A stretch of 64,000 nucleotides of DNA from Phaeobacter gallaeciensis. Its GTDB lineage: Bacteria > Pseudomonadota > Alphaproteobacteria > Rhodobacterales > Rhodobacteraceae. The stretch lies in contig NZ_CP015124.1 of NCBI RefSeq assembly GCF_001678945.1, forward strand, positions 1 through 64,000. Reading direction: 5' to 3'. The notes beneath the pieces were generated by a model. It was not told where the DNA came from and ran no database searches. It was given only the letters and a program-made list of their open reading frames with translations. The number at the start of each line of letters is the position of its first letter. Within the stretch, counting starts at the first letter, position 1. Below are positions 36,405 through 45,706 of this stretch, piece by piece. The position numbers were made by a program, and so were the translations under genes.

Positions 36405-36481
36405 CGGGGCGTGGCGCAGTCTGGTAGCGCACCTGTTTTGGGTACAGGGGGTCGTGAGTTCGAATCTCGCCGCCCCGACCA
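36405..36481 (+). tRNA. tRNA-Pro (anticodon TGG)
   Basis: A 77-nt cloverleaf with acceptor stem CGGGGCG/CGCCCCG, anticodon stem CCTGT/ACAGG around loop TTTGGGT (anticodon TGG, reading CCN proline codons), T arm GTGAG TTCGAATCTC GC-type, and an encoded CCA end. The D arm is GCGC-AGTCTGGTA-GCGC. Confidence 0.97.
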
Positions 36482-36673
36482 CTTTCCACTTATAAAAATC
36501 CCAGCTCTGATCGGTTTGGCCCGGTCAGGGTGACGTCCTTTGGCGGTCAAGTCTAAGGCGAGCGTGCAAGCAGCCAGATTCGCTGAAAGGGCGATCAGGG
36601 GCCCAGGTCTCACTTAGATGTGATCGGGGCGATGGTTAGAATCGCGCAAAATGTGACCCCGAAATGTTGGTGG

Positions 36674-36704
36674 CTACCAAATCTTGTGTTAACCGATTAT
36701 TAAC
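36674..36704 (+). promoter_or_regulatory. Candidate distal NrdR-like box overlapping a CtrA-like TTAA-N7-TTAA site
   Basis: The 16-mer CTACCAAATCTTGTGT at 36674-36689 matches 11 of 14 defined positions of the NrdR box ACACNANATATWGTGT. It runs into TTAACCGATTATTAACCAT (36689-36707), which contains TTAA-N7-TTAA, the CtrA site form known from alphaproteobacteria. Neither is next to a recognised gene start: nrdJ begins 610 bp downstream. Pattern match only. Confidence 0.35.
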
Positions 36705-37082
36705 CATGTGACGCGAACTGGCGCCACCTGCAGCTGGGTTTTGCCTAACTTGGCACAGGATTTCAGCAGATAGACTGTGCGCTTCGTGCAACGTGGCAGG
36801 TCGGCGCAAAAAGTCCGCTGCCATGTCTCGGAAGTGGACCGCCCGCGGGTGTTAGTGGAGTCGCCGAGGAAGTGGTGGAGGGGCCGTGAGTAAGGTGTTT
36901 GCGGCAAACCATTAGTGTTTCGCAAAAAAATACGAGGCTGCCGAAGTGGTGTTGGCAGCTCGGTCAGCCCGCGGGTGCAGTTGGTGAATCGATGAAGCGA
37001 ACCACGAGCGTTTCCGATTTCACCGGTCAACCAAAAAAATGGTATCTAAGTGGTAAATTTTGCGTTGACCCTCACGGCGTGA

Positions 37083-37129
37083 TTACGCCAAATTGTGGGT
37101 GCCGGTTGCTTCGCCACTAAATCTTGTAT
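37083..37129 (+). promoter_or_regulatory. Tandem NrdR-like boxes upstream of nrdJ
   Basis: Box 2, CCACTAAATCTTGTAT at 37114-37129, matches 11 of 14 defined positions of the NrdR consensus. Box 1, TTACGCCAAATTGTGG at 37083-37098, matches 9 of 14. Their starts are 31 bp apart, three helical turns, which is the usual arrangement for paired NrdR boxes before ribonucleotide reductase genes. This suggests repression of nrdJ by NrdR-(d)ATP; the regulator gene is not in the window. Confidence 0.55.
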
Positions 37130-37313
37130 GTTCTTTGGGCGCTGCAACAAGACTAAACACTAGTAGAGATTCCAAGGACCGGGGCCGGTGTAGGGCTCCC
37201 TGGCACGCTTCTGACAGCAGTTGCCGCCTGTTTTCTGTGTTTCTTCATGGCAAGGCTGCGCCGCGACGTGGCCAACAAAAAGACGGGACAGAGCTAATGC
37301 GAAGGGGCAGAGC

Positions 37314-40300
37314 ATGAAGATCGAACGGAAGTACACCAAATCTGGTCAGGACGCATATGCGGACCTCGATTTCATCTCGGCTACATCCGAAATTCGAAAT
37401 CCTGACGGGACCATTGTCTTCCGACTCGAAAACATCGAAGTTCCGGCTGAATGGAGCCAGGTTGCCAGTGATGTCATCGCCCAGAAATACTTTCGCAAAG
37501 CCGGTGTTCCGTCCCGCCTGAAAAAAGTCCGCGAAAAGGGCGTGCCAGAATTCCTGTGGCGGTCGGTTCCCGATGGCGATAATGTTGAATTTGTTGGTGA
37601 AACCTCTTCCAAACAGGTCTTTGACCGTCTTGCCGGTGGCTGGGCATACTGGGGCTGGAAAGGCGGCTATTTCTCGACCGAGGAAGACGCCCGCGCCTAT
37701 TACGACGAAATGCGCTATATGCTGGCCTCCCAGCGCGCGGCGCCGAATTCGCCGCAGTGGTTCAACACCGGGCTTCACTGGGCTTATGGCATCGACGGCC
37801 CCGCGCAGGGCCACCACTATGTCGATTACAAGACCGGCAAGCTGACCAAATCCGACAGCGCCTATGAACATCCGCAGCCGCACGCCTGTTTCATCCAGTC
37901 CGTGTCCGACGATCTGGTAAACGACGGCGGCATCATGGATCTTTGGGTGCGCGAGGCGCGCCTGTTCAAATACGGCTCCGGCACCGGCACCAACTTCAGC
38001 CATCTGCGCGGCGAGGGCGAGCCTCTGTCCGGTGGTGGCAAATCTTCGGGCCTGATGGGCTTCCTCAAGATCGGTGACCGGGCAGCCGGCGCGATCAAAT
38101 CCGGTGGCACCACCCGCCGCGCGGCCAAGATGGTTATCGTCGATGCGGATCACCCCGATATCGAGGATTTCATCCAGTGGAAGGTGATCGAAGAGCAGAA
38201 AGTTGCCTCGATCGTTGCGGGTTCGAAGATGCACGAGCAGATGCTGAACGGCATCTTTGCGGCGATCCGCGAATGGGACGGTCTGGAGGCAGACGCCTAT
38301 GAGCCGAGCAAGAACGAGGGGCTGAAGAAAGCCATCCGCGAAGCGAAAAAGGTCGCGATCCCGGAGACTTATATCAAACGGGTTCTGGATTACGCCAAGC
38401 AGGGCCACACTTCGATCGAATTCCCGACCTATGACACCGATTGGGACAGCGATGCCTATTCCTCGGTTTCGGGTCAAAACTCCAACAACTCGATCCGCGT
38501 CACCAATGCTTTCCTGCACGCGGTTGAGAAAGATGCCGATTGGGAGCTGATCAACCGTACCGATGGCCGCGTCGCCAAGACCGTCAAGGCGCGTGATCTG
38601 TGGGAGAAGGTCGGCCACGCCGCATGGGCCTGTGCCGATCCGGGTATCCAGTTCCATGACACAGTGAATGACTGGCACACATGCCCCGAAGATGGCGAGA
38701 TCCGCGGATCGAACCCGTGCTCGGAGTATATGTTCCTGGATGACACCGCCTGTAACCTGGCCTCGCTGAACCTCCTGACCTTCCTCAAGGACGGTGAGTT
38801 CCAGGCCGAGGACTACATGCATGCCTGCCGCCTGTGGACGTTGACGCTGGAAATCAGCGTGATGATGGCGCAGTTCCCGTCCAAGGAAATTGCGCAGCGG
38901 TCTTATGACTTCCGCACGCTGGGTCTGGGATATGCCAATATCGGCGGTCTCTTGATGAACATGGGCTATGGCTATGACAGCGACGAAGGCCGCGCGCTCT
39001 GCGGCACGCTCACTGCCATCATGACCGGCGTTGCCTATGCCACTTCGGCCGAAATCTCCTCCGAGCTGGGCCCGTTCCCCGGTTTTGAAAAGAACCGCGA
39101 CCACATGCTGCGGGTGATGCGCAACCACCGCACCGCCGCCCAGGGGAAGACGACCGGCTATGAAGGGCTGGCGGTGCCGCCGGTGCCGCTCGATCTGAAA
39201 AACTGCCCCGATGCACGCCTGACCGATCTGGCCGCAGGTGCCTGGGATGAGGCGCTGGAACTGGGCGAGAAGCACGGCTACCGCAACGCGCAGGCCACCG
39301 TGATTGCCCCGACCGGCACCATCGGCCTGGTGATGGATTGCGACACCACCGGGATCGAGCCTGACTTTGCCCTGGTGAAGTTCAAGAAACTGGCCGGTGG
39401 CGGCTATTTCAAGATCATCAACCGCTCGGTGCCTGCCGCGCTGGAAGGGCTCGGGTATACCTCGGCCCAGATCGAAGAAATCGTTGCTTATGCCGTCGGC
39501 CACGGCACCATCGGCAACGCGCCGGGGATCAACCACACTTCGCTGGCCGGTCACGGCTTTGGCCCCAACGAGCTGGCCAAGATCGACGCCGCACTGGAAA
39601 GCGCCTTTGACGTACGTTTCGTGTTCAACCAGTGGACCCTGGGCGAAGAGTTCTGCACCGGTGTTCTGGGCATCCCGGCGACCAAACTGAACGACCCGAC
39701 CTTTGATCTGCTGCGTCATCTGGGCTTTACCAAGGCCGATATCGAGGCAACCAACGATCACGTCTGCGGCACCATGACCCTGGAGAACGCGCCGCACCTG
39801 AAGGAAGAGCACTATCACATCTTCGATTGCGCCAACCCCTGCGGCAAGAAGGGCAAGCGCTACCTGAGCGTTGACAGCCACATCCGTATGATGGCGGCGG
39901 CGCAAAGCTTTATCTCGGGCGCGATCTCCAAGACGATCAACATGCCCAACGATGCCACCATCGAAGACTGCCAGAAGGCCTATGAGTTGTCCTGGTCGCT
40001 GGGTGTTAAAGCAAACGCGCTCTATCGTGACGGGTCCAAGCTGAGCCAGCCGCTGGCGGCTGCGCTGGTCGAGGATGACGATGAGGCGGCGGAGATCCTG
40101 GAAAGCGGTAGCCAGCAGGAAAAGGCCGTCACCCTGGCCGAGAAGATCGTCGAAAAAGTGGTCATCAAGGAGGTGGTGAAATCGCACCGCACCAAGATGC
40201 CCCAGCGCCGCAAGGGCTATACCCAGAAGGCGGTTGTCGGCGGGCACAAGGTCTACCTGCGCACCGGCGAGTATGAAGACGGCAACCTTGGCGAGATCTT

Positions 40301-40988
40301 CATCGACATGCACAAGGAAGGCGCTGGCTTCCGGGCGATGATGAACAACTTTGCCATCGCCGTCTCTGTTGGCCTGCAATATGGCGTGCCGCTGGAAGAG
40401 TTCGTCGATGCCTTCACATTCACCAAGTTCGAACCGGCGGGCATGGTGCAGGGCAACGACAGCATCAAGAACGCAACCTCGATCCTCGACTATGTTTTCC
40501 GCGAACTGGCGGTCAGCTACCTGGATCGCACCGACCTCGCGCACGTGAAACCCGAAGGCCCCGCATTCGATGATATCGGCCGCGGTGAGGAAGAGGGCGT
40601 CTCCAACGTCACCGAGCTGAGCGAAAGCGCCGCAACCCGCTCGCTGGAGGTGCTGAAGCAGATCTCCTCGACCGGGTACTTGCGCAAGCGTCTGCCGCAG
40701 GAACTTGTGGTGCTGAACGGCGGGCAGACCGTGCTGGACGGGATCGCGCCGCTTGGCACCGGTGCTGACCCGGTGACTGCGCTGCAAACACTGGTGCCGG
40801 AGGTGACTGAAAGCGCAACGGTGACGGAAACGGCTTCGGTTACGGTGACCGGCATGGACGCCCGCACCAAGGCCAAGATGCAGGGCTACGAGGGCGAGGC
40901 CTGCGGCGAATGCGGCAACTACACGCTGGTGCGCAACGGCACCTGCATGAAATGCAACACCTGCGGCGCCACTTCGGGCTGCAGCTGA
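37314..40988 (+). CDS. nrdJ: Class II (adenosylcobalamin-dependent) ribonucleoside-diphosphate reductase
   Basis: NrdJ makes deoxyribonucleotides using coenzyme B12, without needing oxygen. The 1224-aa protein is the long alphaproteobacterial form. It has [58 protein letters not shown] (catalytic Cys/Glu region), [20 protein letters not shown], a TSCPD-like region (about 965-1080, [18 protein letters not shown]), and a C-terminal zinc-ribbon-type [18 protein letters not shown] that ends in a Cys likely used for re-reduction. ATG 37314 follows AAGGGG. A terminator follows at 41085-41112. Confidence 0.97.
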   Translation: MKIERKYTKSGQDAYADLDFISATSEIRNPDGTIVFRLENIEVPAEWSQVASDVIAQKYFRKAGVPSRLKKVREKGVPEFLWRSVPDGDNVEFVGETSSKQVFDRLAGGWAYWGWKGGYFSTEEDARAYYDEMRYMLASQRAAPNSPQWFNTGLHWAYGIDGPAQGHHYVDYKTGKLTKSDSAYEHPQPHACFIQSVSDDLVNDGGIMDLWVREARLFKYGSGTGTNFSHLRGEGEPLSGGGKSSGLMGFLKIGDRAAGAIKSGGTTRRAAKMVIVDADHPDIEDFIQWKVIEEQKVASIVAGSKMHEQMLNGIFAAIREWDGLEADAYEPSKNEGLKKAIREAKKVAIPETYIKRVLDYAKQGHTSIEFPTYDTDWDSDAYSSVSGQNSNNSIRVTNAFLHAVEKDADWELINRTDGRVAKTVKARDLWEKVGHAAWACADPGIQFHDTVNDWHTCPEDGEIRGSNPCSEYMFLDDTACNLASLNLLTFLKDGEFQAEDYMHACRLWTLTLEISVMMAQFPSKEIAQRSYDFRTLGLGYANIGGLLMNMGYGYDSDEGRALCGTLTAIMTGVAYATSAEISSELGPFPGFEKNRDHMLRVMRNHRTAAQGKTTGYEGLAVPPVPLDLKNCPDARLTDLAAGAWDEALELGEKHGYRNAQATVIAPTGTIGLVMDCDTTGIEPDFALVKFKKLAGGGYFKIINRSVPAALEGLGYTSAQIEEIVAYAVGHGTIGNAPGINHTSLAGHGFGPNELAKIDAALESAFDVRFVFNQWTLGEEFCTGVLGIPATKLNDPTFDLLRHLGFTKADIEATNDHVCGTMTLENAPHLKEEHYHIFDCANPCGKKGKRYLSVDSHIRMMAAAQSFISGAISKTINMPNDATIEDCQKAYELSWSLGVKANALYRDGSKLSQPLAAALVEDDDEAAEILESGSQQEKAVTLAEKIVEKVVIKEVVKSHRTKMPQRRKGYTQKAVVGGHKVYLRTGEYEDGNLGEIFIDMHKEGAGFRAMMNNFAIAVSVGLQYGVPLEEFVDAFTFTKFEPAGMVQGNDSIKNATSILDYVFRELAVSYLDRTDLAHVKPEGPAFDDIGRGEEEGVSNVTELSESAATRSLEVLKQISSTGYLRKRLPQELVVLNGGQTVLDGIAPLGTGADPVTALQTLVPEVTESATVTETASVTVTGMDARTKAKMQGYEGEACGECGNYTLVRNGTCMKCNTCGATSGCS

Positions 40989-41084
40989 GACCAGATCGGG
41001 GGCGAGTGCGCTCGCCCTGGACGCCAAGAAGGCCCAGGCAAAAAAACGCGGGCGGTACACTAATGAGCCTGATTGGCGAAACTC

Positions 41085-41112
41085 GCCCCCTCCGCATCGG
41101 AGGGGGCTTTTT
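41085..41112 (+). terminator. Rho-independent terminator after nrdJ
   Basis: A perfect 10-bp stem GCCCCCTCCG/CGGAGGGGGC with a three-base loop is followed by TTTTTCC. It lies 97 bp beyond the nrdJ stop and 96 bp before the glycosyltransferase start. Confidence 0.94.
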
Positions 41113-41207
41113 CCTGTGGGGTATCCGTTTCCCCGTTCTGCCGCTTGGCCTTGGCGCGGCTCTTTGCTAGGCCAAGAGTGCAGTCCACCAAGCCCCGGAG
41201 AAACGCC

Positions 41208-41951
41208 ATGCCTGCCATAAGTATCTGCATTCCGGCCTATGGCATGGGGGGCAAGGGTGCAGAGTATCTGGCTCAGTCGCTGGAGATCCTGACAGGGCAA
41301 AGCTTTCGCGATTTCGAGGTTGTCGTCTCGGACCAATCCGATGATACGGCGGTGGCCGATGTCTGTGCCACTTTCGCGGATCGTCTGACCATGCGCCACA
41401 TCTGGAACCGCGATGCACCGAGGCAGGCATCGGCCAATGTGAATAATGCCCTGGATCACGCATCCGGTGATATCGTCAAAGTGCTTTTTCAGGACGATTT
41501 CCTGAATGGAAGCCGTGCCTTGGGTGATATTGTTGAAGCGATGGATGGGGGGGGCGACTGGCTGTTGTGTGGCTCCGGTATCAGCCGCAATAGCGGGTCG
41601 GTTGAACGCTCCATGGTGCCGCGACTGACTGAGAAGTTGCAGTTTGGCAAAAACACCGTCTCAAGCCCATCGGTGCTGGCAATGCGGCGCAGCCGTATGC
41701 AGCTGTTTGATGAAAACCTGATCTGGCTGATGGATGTGGACCTCTACAAACGGCTGTGGGATGCGCTTGGCGATCCGGTGATCCTGCCGCAGACGCTGGT
41801 GGTGAACCGGATACATGAGGGGCAGGTCAGCGCCGGCGTTTCAAAATCGCTGCGCCAGAAAGAGCTGCGCTATGTCCGCCAGAAATTCGCCGCCTCCACA
41901 TCCCTTTCAGGTTATCTTGAATACCTGCGCCAAAGGATCAAGGCTCTCTAG
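41208..41951 (+). CDS. Family 2 glycosyltransferase
   Basis: The 247-aa GT-A protein starts AISICIPAYGMGGKGAEYLAQ, has the nucleotide-sugar pocket VVVSDQSDDTAVADV, and the DxD-position FQDDFLNGSRALGDI. A short C-terminal helical region follows with LMDVDLYKRLWDALGD, as in GT2 enzymes. No membrane helices. GGAG lies 8 bases before ATG 41208. Its 3' end overlaps the next, convergent gene by 14 bp. Acceptor and donor are unknown; surface polysaccharide or lipid glycosylation is plausible. Confidence 0.85.
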   Translation: MPAISICIPAYGMGGKGAEYLAQSLEILTGQSFRDFEVVVSDQSDDTAVADVCATFADRLTMRHIWNRDAPRQASANVNNALDHASGDIVKVLFQDDFLNGSRALGDIVEAMDGGGDWLLCGSGISRNSGSVERSMVPRLTEKLQFGKNTVSSPSVLAMRRSRMQLFDENLIWLMDVDLYKRLWDALGDPVILPQTLVVNRIHEGQVSAGVSKSLRQKELRYVRQKFAASTSLSGYLEYLRQRIKAL

Positions 41952-42717
41952 AGTTTCGGGCCAGCAGTTGGTGCAGACGCCCGGTATCCTTTTTGAAATC
42001 CTGTGTTTCGTGGGAGTTCATCTGGAAATGCTGCAAAACCTCACGGTCGTACAGGTTGTGCCTTCCTGTCAAAATGCAAAACAATTTGATGGCACGCTCG
42101 AACGCATGCCCGGACGGGCGACTGTTTCCCATCGCAAGGCCAAGCGGCGTAAACCAACGCACGAAATCGGACAGCGTATCGCGGCGCATAGCCACGTTGT
42201 TTGTGGCAGGCCAGTTCTTGTCGGTTGCTGAGGCCATGTGGCTGCGCAGGATCGGTTTGATGTCAAACCCATACACCTTCTTCACGGCCTCACGCAGGGG
42301 CGCGTAACCCATGTTGTCACGGATAAAATTCCGATCTGCCATGGGGACAGGGCTATATCCCAGCACCGCGTCTGGATCGGTTTGAAGCTGGGACAGCGTG
42401 GTGCTGGAGAAACTTTCGCTTACGGTTACATCGTATTGAATCAGCGCAACAAATTCCGTCAGGGGGACAGCGTTATTGATGCAGGCGTACCAAGACGTGA
42501 AGTCTACGAGGAATTTGTAATCCTCAATATTGTCAGCCTGTTCCCGGGCAATGATGACGCGATCCATGGCGCGAACCTTATCTACCGGCCCTTTGCCTAC
42601 GAACATATAGGTGACAGGGCACCCAATCGTTTGGAATTTGTTCTCAGCTTCATACTGCAGAAGAAGGTCCTGATCGTGGATGGTCACGATTGCGGATAAT
42701 TGGGAGGGAGGTGTCAT
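41938..42717 (-). CDS. Unrecognised protein, possibly glycosyltransferase-like
   Basis: The 259-aa protein has no signal peptide or membrane helix. The N-terminal AIVTIHDQDLLLQYEAENKF, a mid-protein FVALIQYDVTVSESF and WPATNNVAMRRDTLSDFVRWF, and GHAFERAIKLFCI give an alpha/beta pattern with an acidic QYD in about the DxD place, reminiscent of GT-A folds. I do not recognise the family with certainty. ATG 42717 is chosen because GGAG stands eight bases upstream; a TTG at 42729 is also in frame. It overlaps the GT2 gene's 3' end by 14 bp on the opposite strand. Confidence 0.7.
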   Translation of the reverse strand: MTPPSQLSAIVTIHDQDLLLQYEAENKFQTIGCPVTYMFVGKGPVDKVRAMDRVIIAREQADNIEDYKFLVDFTSWYACINNAVPLTEFVALIQYDVTVSESFSSTTLSQLQTDPDAVLGYSPVPMADRNFIRDNMGYAPLREAVKKVYGFDIKPILRSHMASATDKNWPATNNVAMRRDTLSDFVRWFTPLGLAMGNSRPSGHAFERAIKLFCILTGRHNLYDREVLQHFQMNSHETQDFKKDTGRLHQLLARNSREP

Positions 42718-42838
42718 CGTATGCTCCAACAGGGCGCTGCTTTCTCCGCAGCGGACGCTCCCCTATATGGACCATTCGACAGCCCAACACTAGGTGCGAG
42801 CACCGGAATGCCTGAGACCCTCAGGTGCTCGCGCTGTG

Positions 42839-44389
42839 TCAACTGGGCAAATGGATGGGGAACCGCTCCCTTATGACCCGGTCCAGATCCGGGGGAAGGC
42901 GCGCCGGGCTTCGGCGTGACAGGATCTCCTCCTTCCGCTGCCGTGCCTTGTGCAACAGATCCGGCTTCCCTTTTTCCTCCCACTCCTTGGGGGAGGTGCG
43001 ATCCCCAAGGGTTGGATAGACATGGTCGGCCTGCATCCGTGACAGGGTTTGCGCCGTTCCAAGATAGTGACCACTGCCACCAAGGCAAACCTCGGCGATT
43101 TGATCCAGCGCCAGGGTTTCATCTGTCACCTCGATCCCCCGCACGCAGCGCAGCGCCTGACCGATCAGATCATCGCCAAGGATCAGAGATTCGTGGCAGA
43201 ACCCCAGCAGCGACGCGTGCATTCCGGCGGCCTCATAGACCATGTTGAGGCCGGAAAGGCCGGCCATGACGTTGGAGCACATCTGCTCCCATCCCGCCTG
43301 CATGTCCGGCAATTTTGCATCCGCGATCCCCGCCGCCGCGCCGCCGGGTAGGCCGTAGAACCGGTGCATCTGTGCACAGCCTGCCGTCAGCAACGCCTGT
43401 TCACCCGATCCGCCGGTCATAGCGCCGGTGCGCAAGTCCAGCCCAAATGGCCAGGTGCCAAAAATCGCAGGATGTCTGGGGCTTACGGCGTTGACGTAAA
43501 CCAGCCCTGCCAGGCATTCAGCCACTGCCTGCACGATCGCGCCCGCGATGGTTGATGGCGCAGTGGCCCCGGCCATTCCCGCCGACAGCAGCAAGACAGG
43601 AACGCCGTGGCGAATGCATTCCTCCATCACCAGACAGCTTTCAGTGGCGAATTTCATCGGCGGCACCACAAAGCAGTTGGAATTGGAGACAAAGGGGCGT
43701 TCGCGCCATTTCTCCTCGCCACCTGCGATCATGTGCAGCATCTCCACGGCGGGCGCGACAAAGCTCGCGTCGGTGAATGAGGTGCCAATGTGTTTGAAGG
43801 TCCCCGAACAGCAGGCGTAGATGGTGTTGAGGTCAAGTTCGCGGCTGTCGGTGATGTCCCGGGCTACCATGGGGCGCTGTACGAAATGGATATTGTCAAG
43901 CGCGTCGCAGATCCGGGCGGCGTCATGCAGGTCCTGCAAGGTGGACTCGCGATAGGCGCGGCCGTCGACGTCAACCATATGTACCGCTGCGCCTGCCGTT
44001 CCGTAGTGCACCCGGGTGCCGGAGAGGTCTAGGTCGGTCTGCCCGTCGCGGCTGAACAGGGTGACGGATCTGTTGGCGCGGGCCAGGGTATCTTCGACCA
44101 AGGCGCGGGGAAAACGCAGGCGCCCGTCGCTGCCCAGCGTGCAGCCAGCAGCGGTCAGGTAATCAATGCCACTTTGTGGGGCGTCGGCAAGGCCAATACG
44201 TTCCAGCGCATCAAGGGCAGCGTGGTGGATTTTCTCCACATCGGCCTGTGACAGGGGCGAATAGGCGCCGCCGGACATACCGGGGCGGATGGGACGGAGG
44301 GCGCGGTCCAGTGGCGCGGCGCGCGCGGCGCGGCGGGCCGCACGCCCACCGCTGCGTAAATTGGTGCGGATTGTCGGATCAGAAGTCAT
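42839..44389 (-). CDS. MttB-family (non-pyrrolysine) trimethylamine/betaine methyltransferase homologue
   Basis: The 516-aa TIM-barrel protein belongs to the MttB superfamily. It starts with a basic N-terminus, then LSQADVEKIHHAALDALERIGLADA, VHYGTAGAAVHMVD and FVSNSNCFVVPPMKFA. It also has TAPSTIAGAIVQAVAECLAGLVYV, SGEQALLTAGCAQMHRFYGLP and LAQGGSGHYLG-type sequence. The frame has no internal TAG, so it does not encode pyrrolysine, like the glycine betaine demethylase MtgB. Such enzymes pass methyl to a corrinoid protein, but none is encoded in the window. The substrate may be a methylated amine such as betaine or carnitine. A hairpin at 42796-42832 lies just past the stop. Confidence 0.85.
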   Translation of the reverse strand: MTSDPTIRTNLRSGGRAARRAARAAPLDRALRPIRPGMSGGAYSPLSQADVEKIHHAALDALERIGLADAPQSGIDYLTAAGCTLGSDGRLRFPRALVEDTLARANRSVTLFSRDGQTDLDLSGTRVHYGTAGAAVHMVDVDGRAYRESTLQDLHDAARICDALDNIHFVQRPMVARDITDSRELDLNTIYACCSGTFKHIGTSFTDASFVAPAVEMLHMIAGGEEKWRERPFVSNSNCFVVPPMKFATESCLVMEECIRHGVPVLLLSAGMAGATAPSTIAGAIVQAVAECLAGLVYVNAVSPRHPAIFGTWPFGLDLRTGAMTGGSGEQALLTAGCAQMHRFYGLPGGAAAGIADAKLPDMQAGWEQMCSNVMAGLSGLNMVYEAAGMHASLLGFCHESLILGDDLIGQALRCVRGIEVTDETLALDQIAEVCLGGSGHYLGTAQTLSRMQADHVYPTLGDRTSPKEWEEKGKPDLLHKARQRKEEILSRRSPARLPPDLDRVIRERFPIHLPS

Positions 44390-44880
44390 GGAAAATCCCG
44401 TGAATAGATAGGGTTACCTTCTTTTGTTAAGCGGATAACCCGATCTTGGCCGACCGCGCGCGGCAAGACCCCGCGCGGCGCCGATGGTGCGCCAGACCAG
44501 ACTGACCAAGCATTGCTCCTCCTGCATCCGTGCGCCCCCCTTTCACGGTTTCAGGATGGCAGCGCGACAAGGCAAAACTATCGTGTTTGCGACCGATGTG
44601 AAAAAAACGTCATCTATTTCACGAGCGCGCTCGGACGATGGAGGGTTGCGTGGGGACGCCCCGCAAGGGCTGGGGAATGTTCTGGAAATTTTACTGTCGG
44701 AAAGTGTTGTGTTTTCAAAATGTTATAACGAAGCGGTGATTTTGCGAGGGAATGGCCGCAGCACACGCGATACGGGAACCAAGTGTTAAGAGATTTTTGA
44801 CAAGCTGGATCACGGGGATGCCGCGCCATCACTGGCGTAAAATACCGTACCGATACGGGTGCGAAAACAGGACCGAAACA
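44390..44880. other. 491-bp intergenic stretch
   Basis: I see no supportable gene. The left part is GC-rich with a CGCGCG run near the MttB gene start. An AT-rich patch at 44683-44730 (with TTTTCAAAATGTTATAAC) and a TTGACA at 44797-44802 are possible promoter elements for the beta-barrel gene at 44881, but I could not pair a good -35 with a -10 at normal spacing. Confidence 0.4.
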
Positions 44881-45429
44881 ATGTCAGGGGTTTTCAAGCT
44901 TCATCATCTCAGCACCAATGTCATCGGGGCGATGACCGGGCTTGCGCTGGCCATTCCCGCAGCGGCGGGGGACTGGTCCACCTCCTTTGTGGCACGCTCT
45001 CTGGGGCAGGCGGGATCCGGCGGTATCGGTGCATATGTCGCTCGGTCGGGGCTGCAGTCAAACGGGGCTGCCACGCTGCAGGCTGGGTTCGATCATGACT
45101 ATGGTGAGCTTGTCCTCGGTGGCACGGTCCGGCAGGGCGGCGGCCTGGATATTACTGGCCTTGGCGGTCAGTCGGACAGTCAACAGCTGCATCTGCGGGC
45201 CGGATATGATTTTGGCGATGCCCTTGGCTATGTCACGCTGGGCGAGGTTCAGCACGGTGCGTCCTCTGGTCTGGCGCCGAGCCAGGTCTTTGGTCTCGGG
45301 TTGCGGGTCTCGGTGAACCGGGTGTTGCAGATGACCGGCGAATTTCTACACCATGATGTCGATCCTGCGGCCGCGCAGGCGGGACAGGGCGGCGATATCC
45401 TTTCGGTAAGGGCCGCGTTCCGGTTCTGA
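44881..45429 (+). CDS. Small exported protein, outer-membrane beta-barrel-like
   Basis: The 182-aa protein has a signal peptide (IGAMTGLALAIPAAAGDW, cleavage near residue 30). Alternating-residue strands then follow with many Gly (GAYVARSGLQSNGAATLQAGF, DYGELVLGGTVRQGG, LHLRAGYDFGDALGYVTLGEV split over strands). It ends in SVRAAFRF; a terminal Phe is the usual Bam recognition signal of outer-membrane barrels. About eight strands can be drawn, as in OmpA/Opa-type small barrels. I do not recognise a named family. Start ATG 44881; an upstream ATG at 44752 would bury the signal peptide. Confidence 0.72.
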   Translation: MSGVFKLHHLSTNVIGAMTGLALAIPAAAGDWSTSFVARSLGQAGSGGIGAYVARSGLQSNGAATLQAGFDHDYGELVLGGTVRQGGGLDITGLGGQSDSQQLHLRAGYDFGDALGYVTLGEVQHGASSGLAPSQVFGLGLRVSVNRVLQMTGEFLHHDVDPAAAQAGQGGDILSVRAAFRF

Positions 45430-45706
45430 AGGCGGCGGCGTGTCTGCGGAGGGTCGGCAAGAGCGTCGGCAGAAAGAGCCAGCATAGCATCGCGAAACGC
45501 TTGGCGACCGGGCTGCGGCGTGCTAACAGCCATCCCATGAACCGAACCGCCGCGCCTATCTCCATTAGCTGCTGCATTACCTGCTGAATTTCACAGCGGG
45601 CTGGTTTCTGTCGTTCCCTTCCAACTGACAACTTGCTAAGCCCGCGCTGCGCCCCCGTGCGCCTGGCCTTGAGCCCTGCACGCCCGTGCCTGTCAAAGGA
45701 GCTGTC

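Larger units (their letters stand above)
36482..37313 (+). other. 832-bp non-coding stretch upstream of nrdJ
   Basis: No ORF here is convincing. It is less GC-rich than its surroundings and holds several candidate sites: an NrdR-like box plus a TTAA-N7-TTAA site at 36674-36704, and a tandem pair of NrdR-like boxes at 37083-37129. It also has a partial internal duplication: CCCGCGGGTG occurs at about 36841 and again at about 36968, followed in both by similar sequence. The part from 37130 to 37313 would be the nrdJ leader. I looked for a cobalamin riboswitch and found no B12 box. Confidence 0.6.

Noticed and set aside
36405..36481. tRNA-Pro as an integration (att) site
   Set aside because: No second copy of the tRNA 3' end occurs in the window, and the following DNA has no integrase. 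The same holds for tRNA-Leu at 58630-58715.
36899..37120. 73-codon plus-strand frame before nrdJ (and a 42-codon version from ATG 36991)
   Set aside because: Start context is poor, composition is not protein-like, and it overlaps the NrdR-like boxes.
37000..37313. Cobalamin riboswitch in front of nrdJ
   Set aside because: I looked for the B12 box and conserved core and could not find them; the leader after the NrdR-like boxes is also short for this class.
37245..41459. Very long open frame on the minus strand opposite nrdJ
   Set aside because: It is antisense to the well-supported class II reductase, has low-complexity His/Arg/Gly-rich translation and no domain. Long antisense frames are common in high-GC DNA.
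44484..44789. 101-codon plus-strand frame in the gap before the barrel-like gene
   Set aside because: Low-complexity basic translation, no ribosome site, no similarity I recognise, and it spans an AT-rich promoter-like patch.
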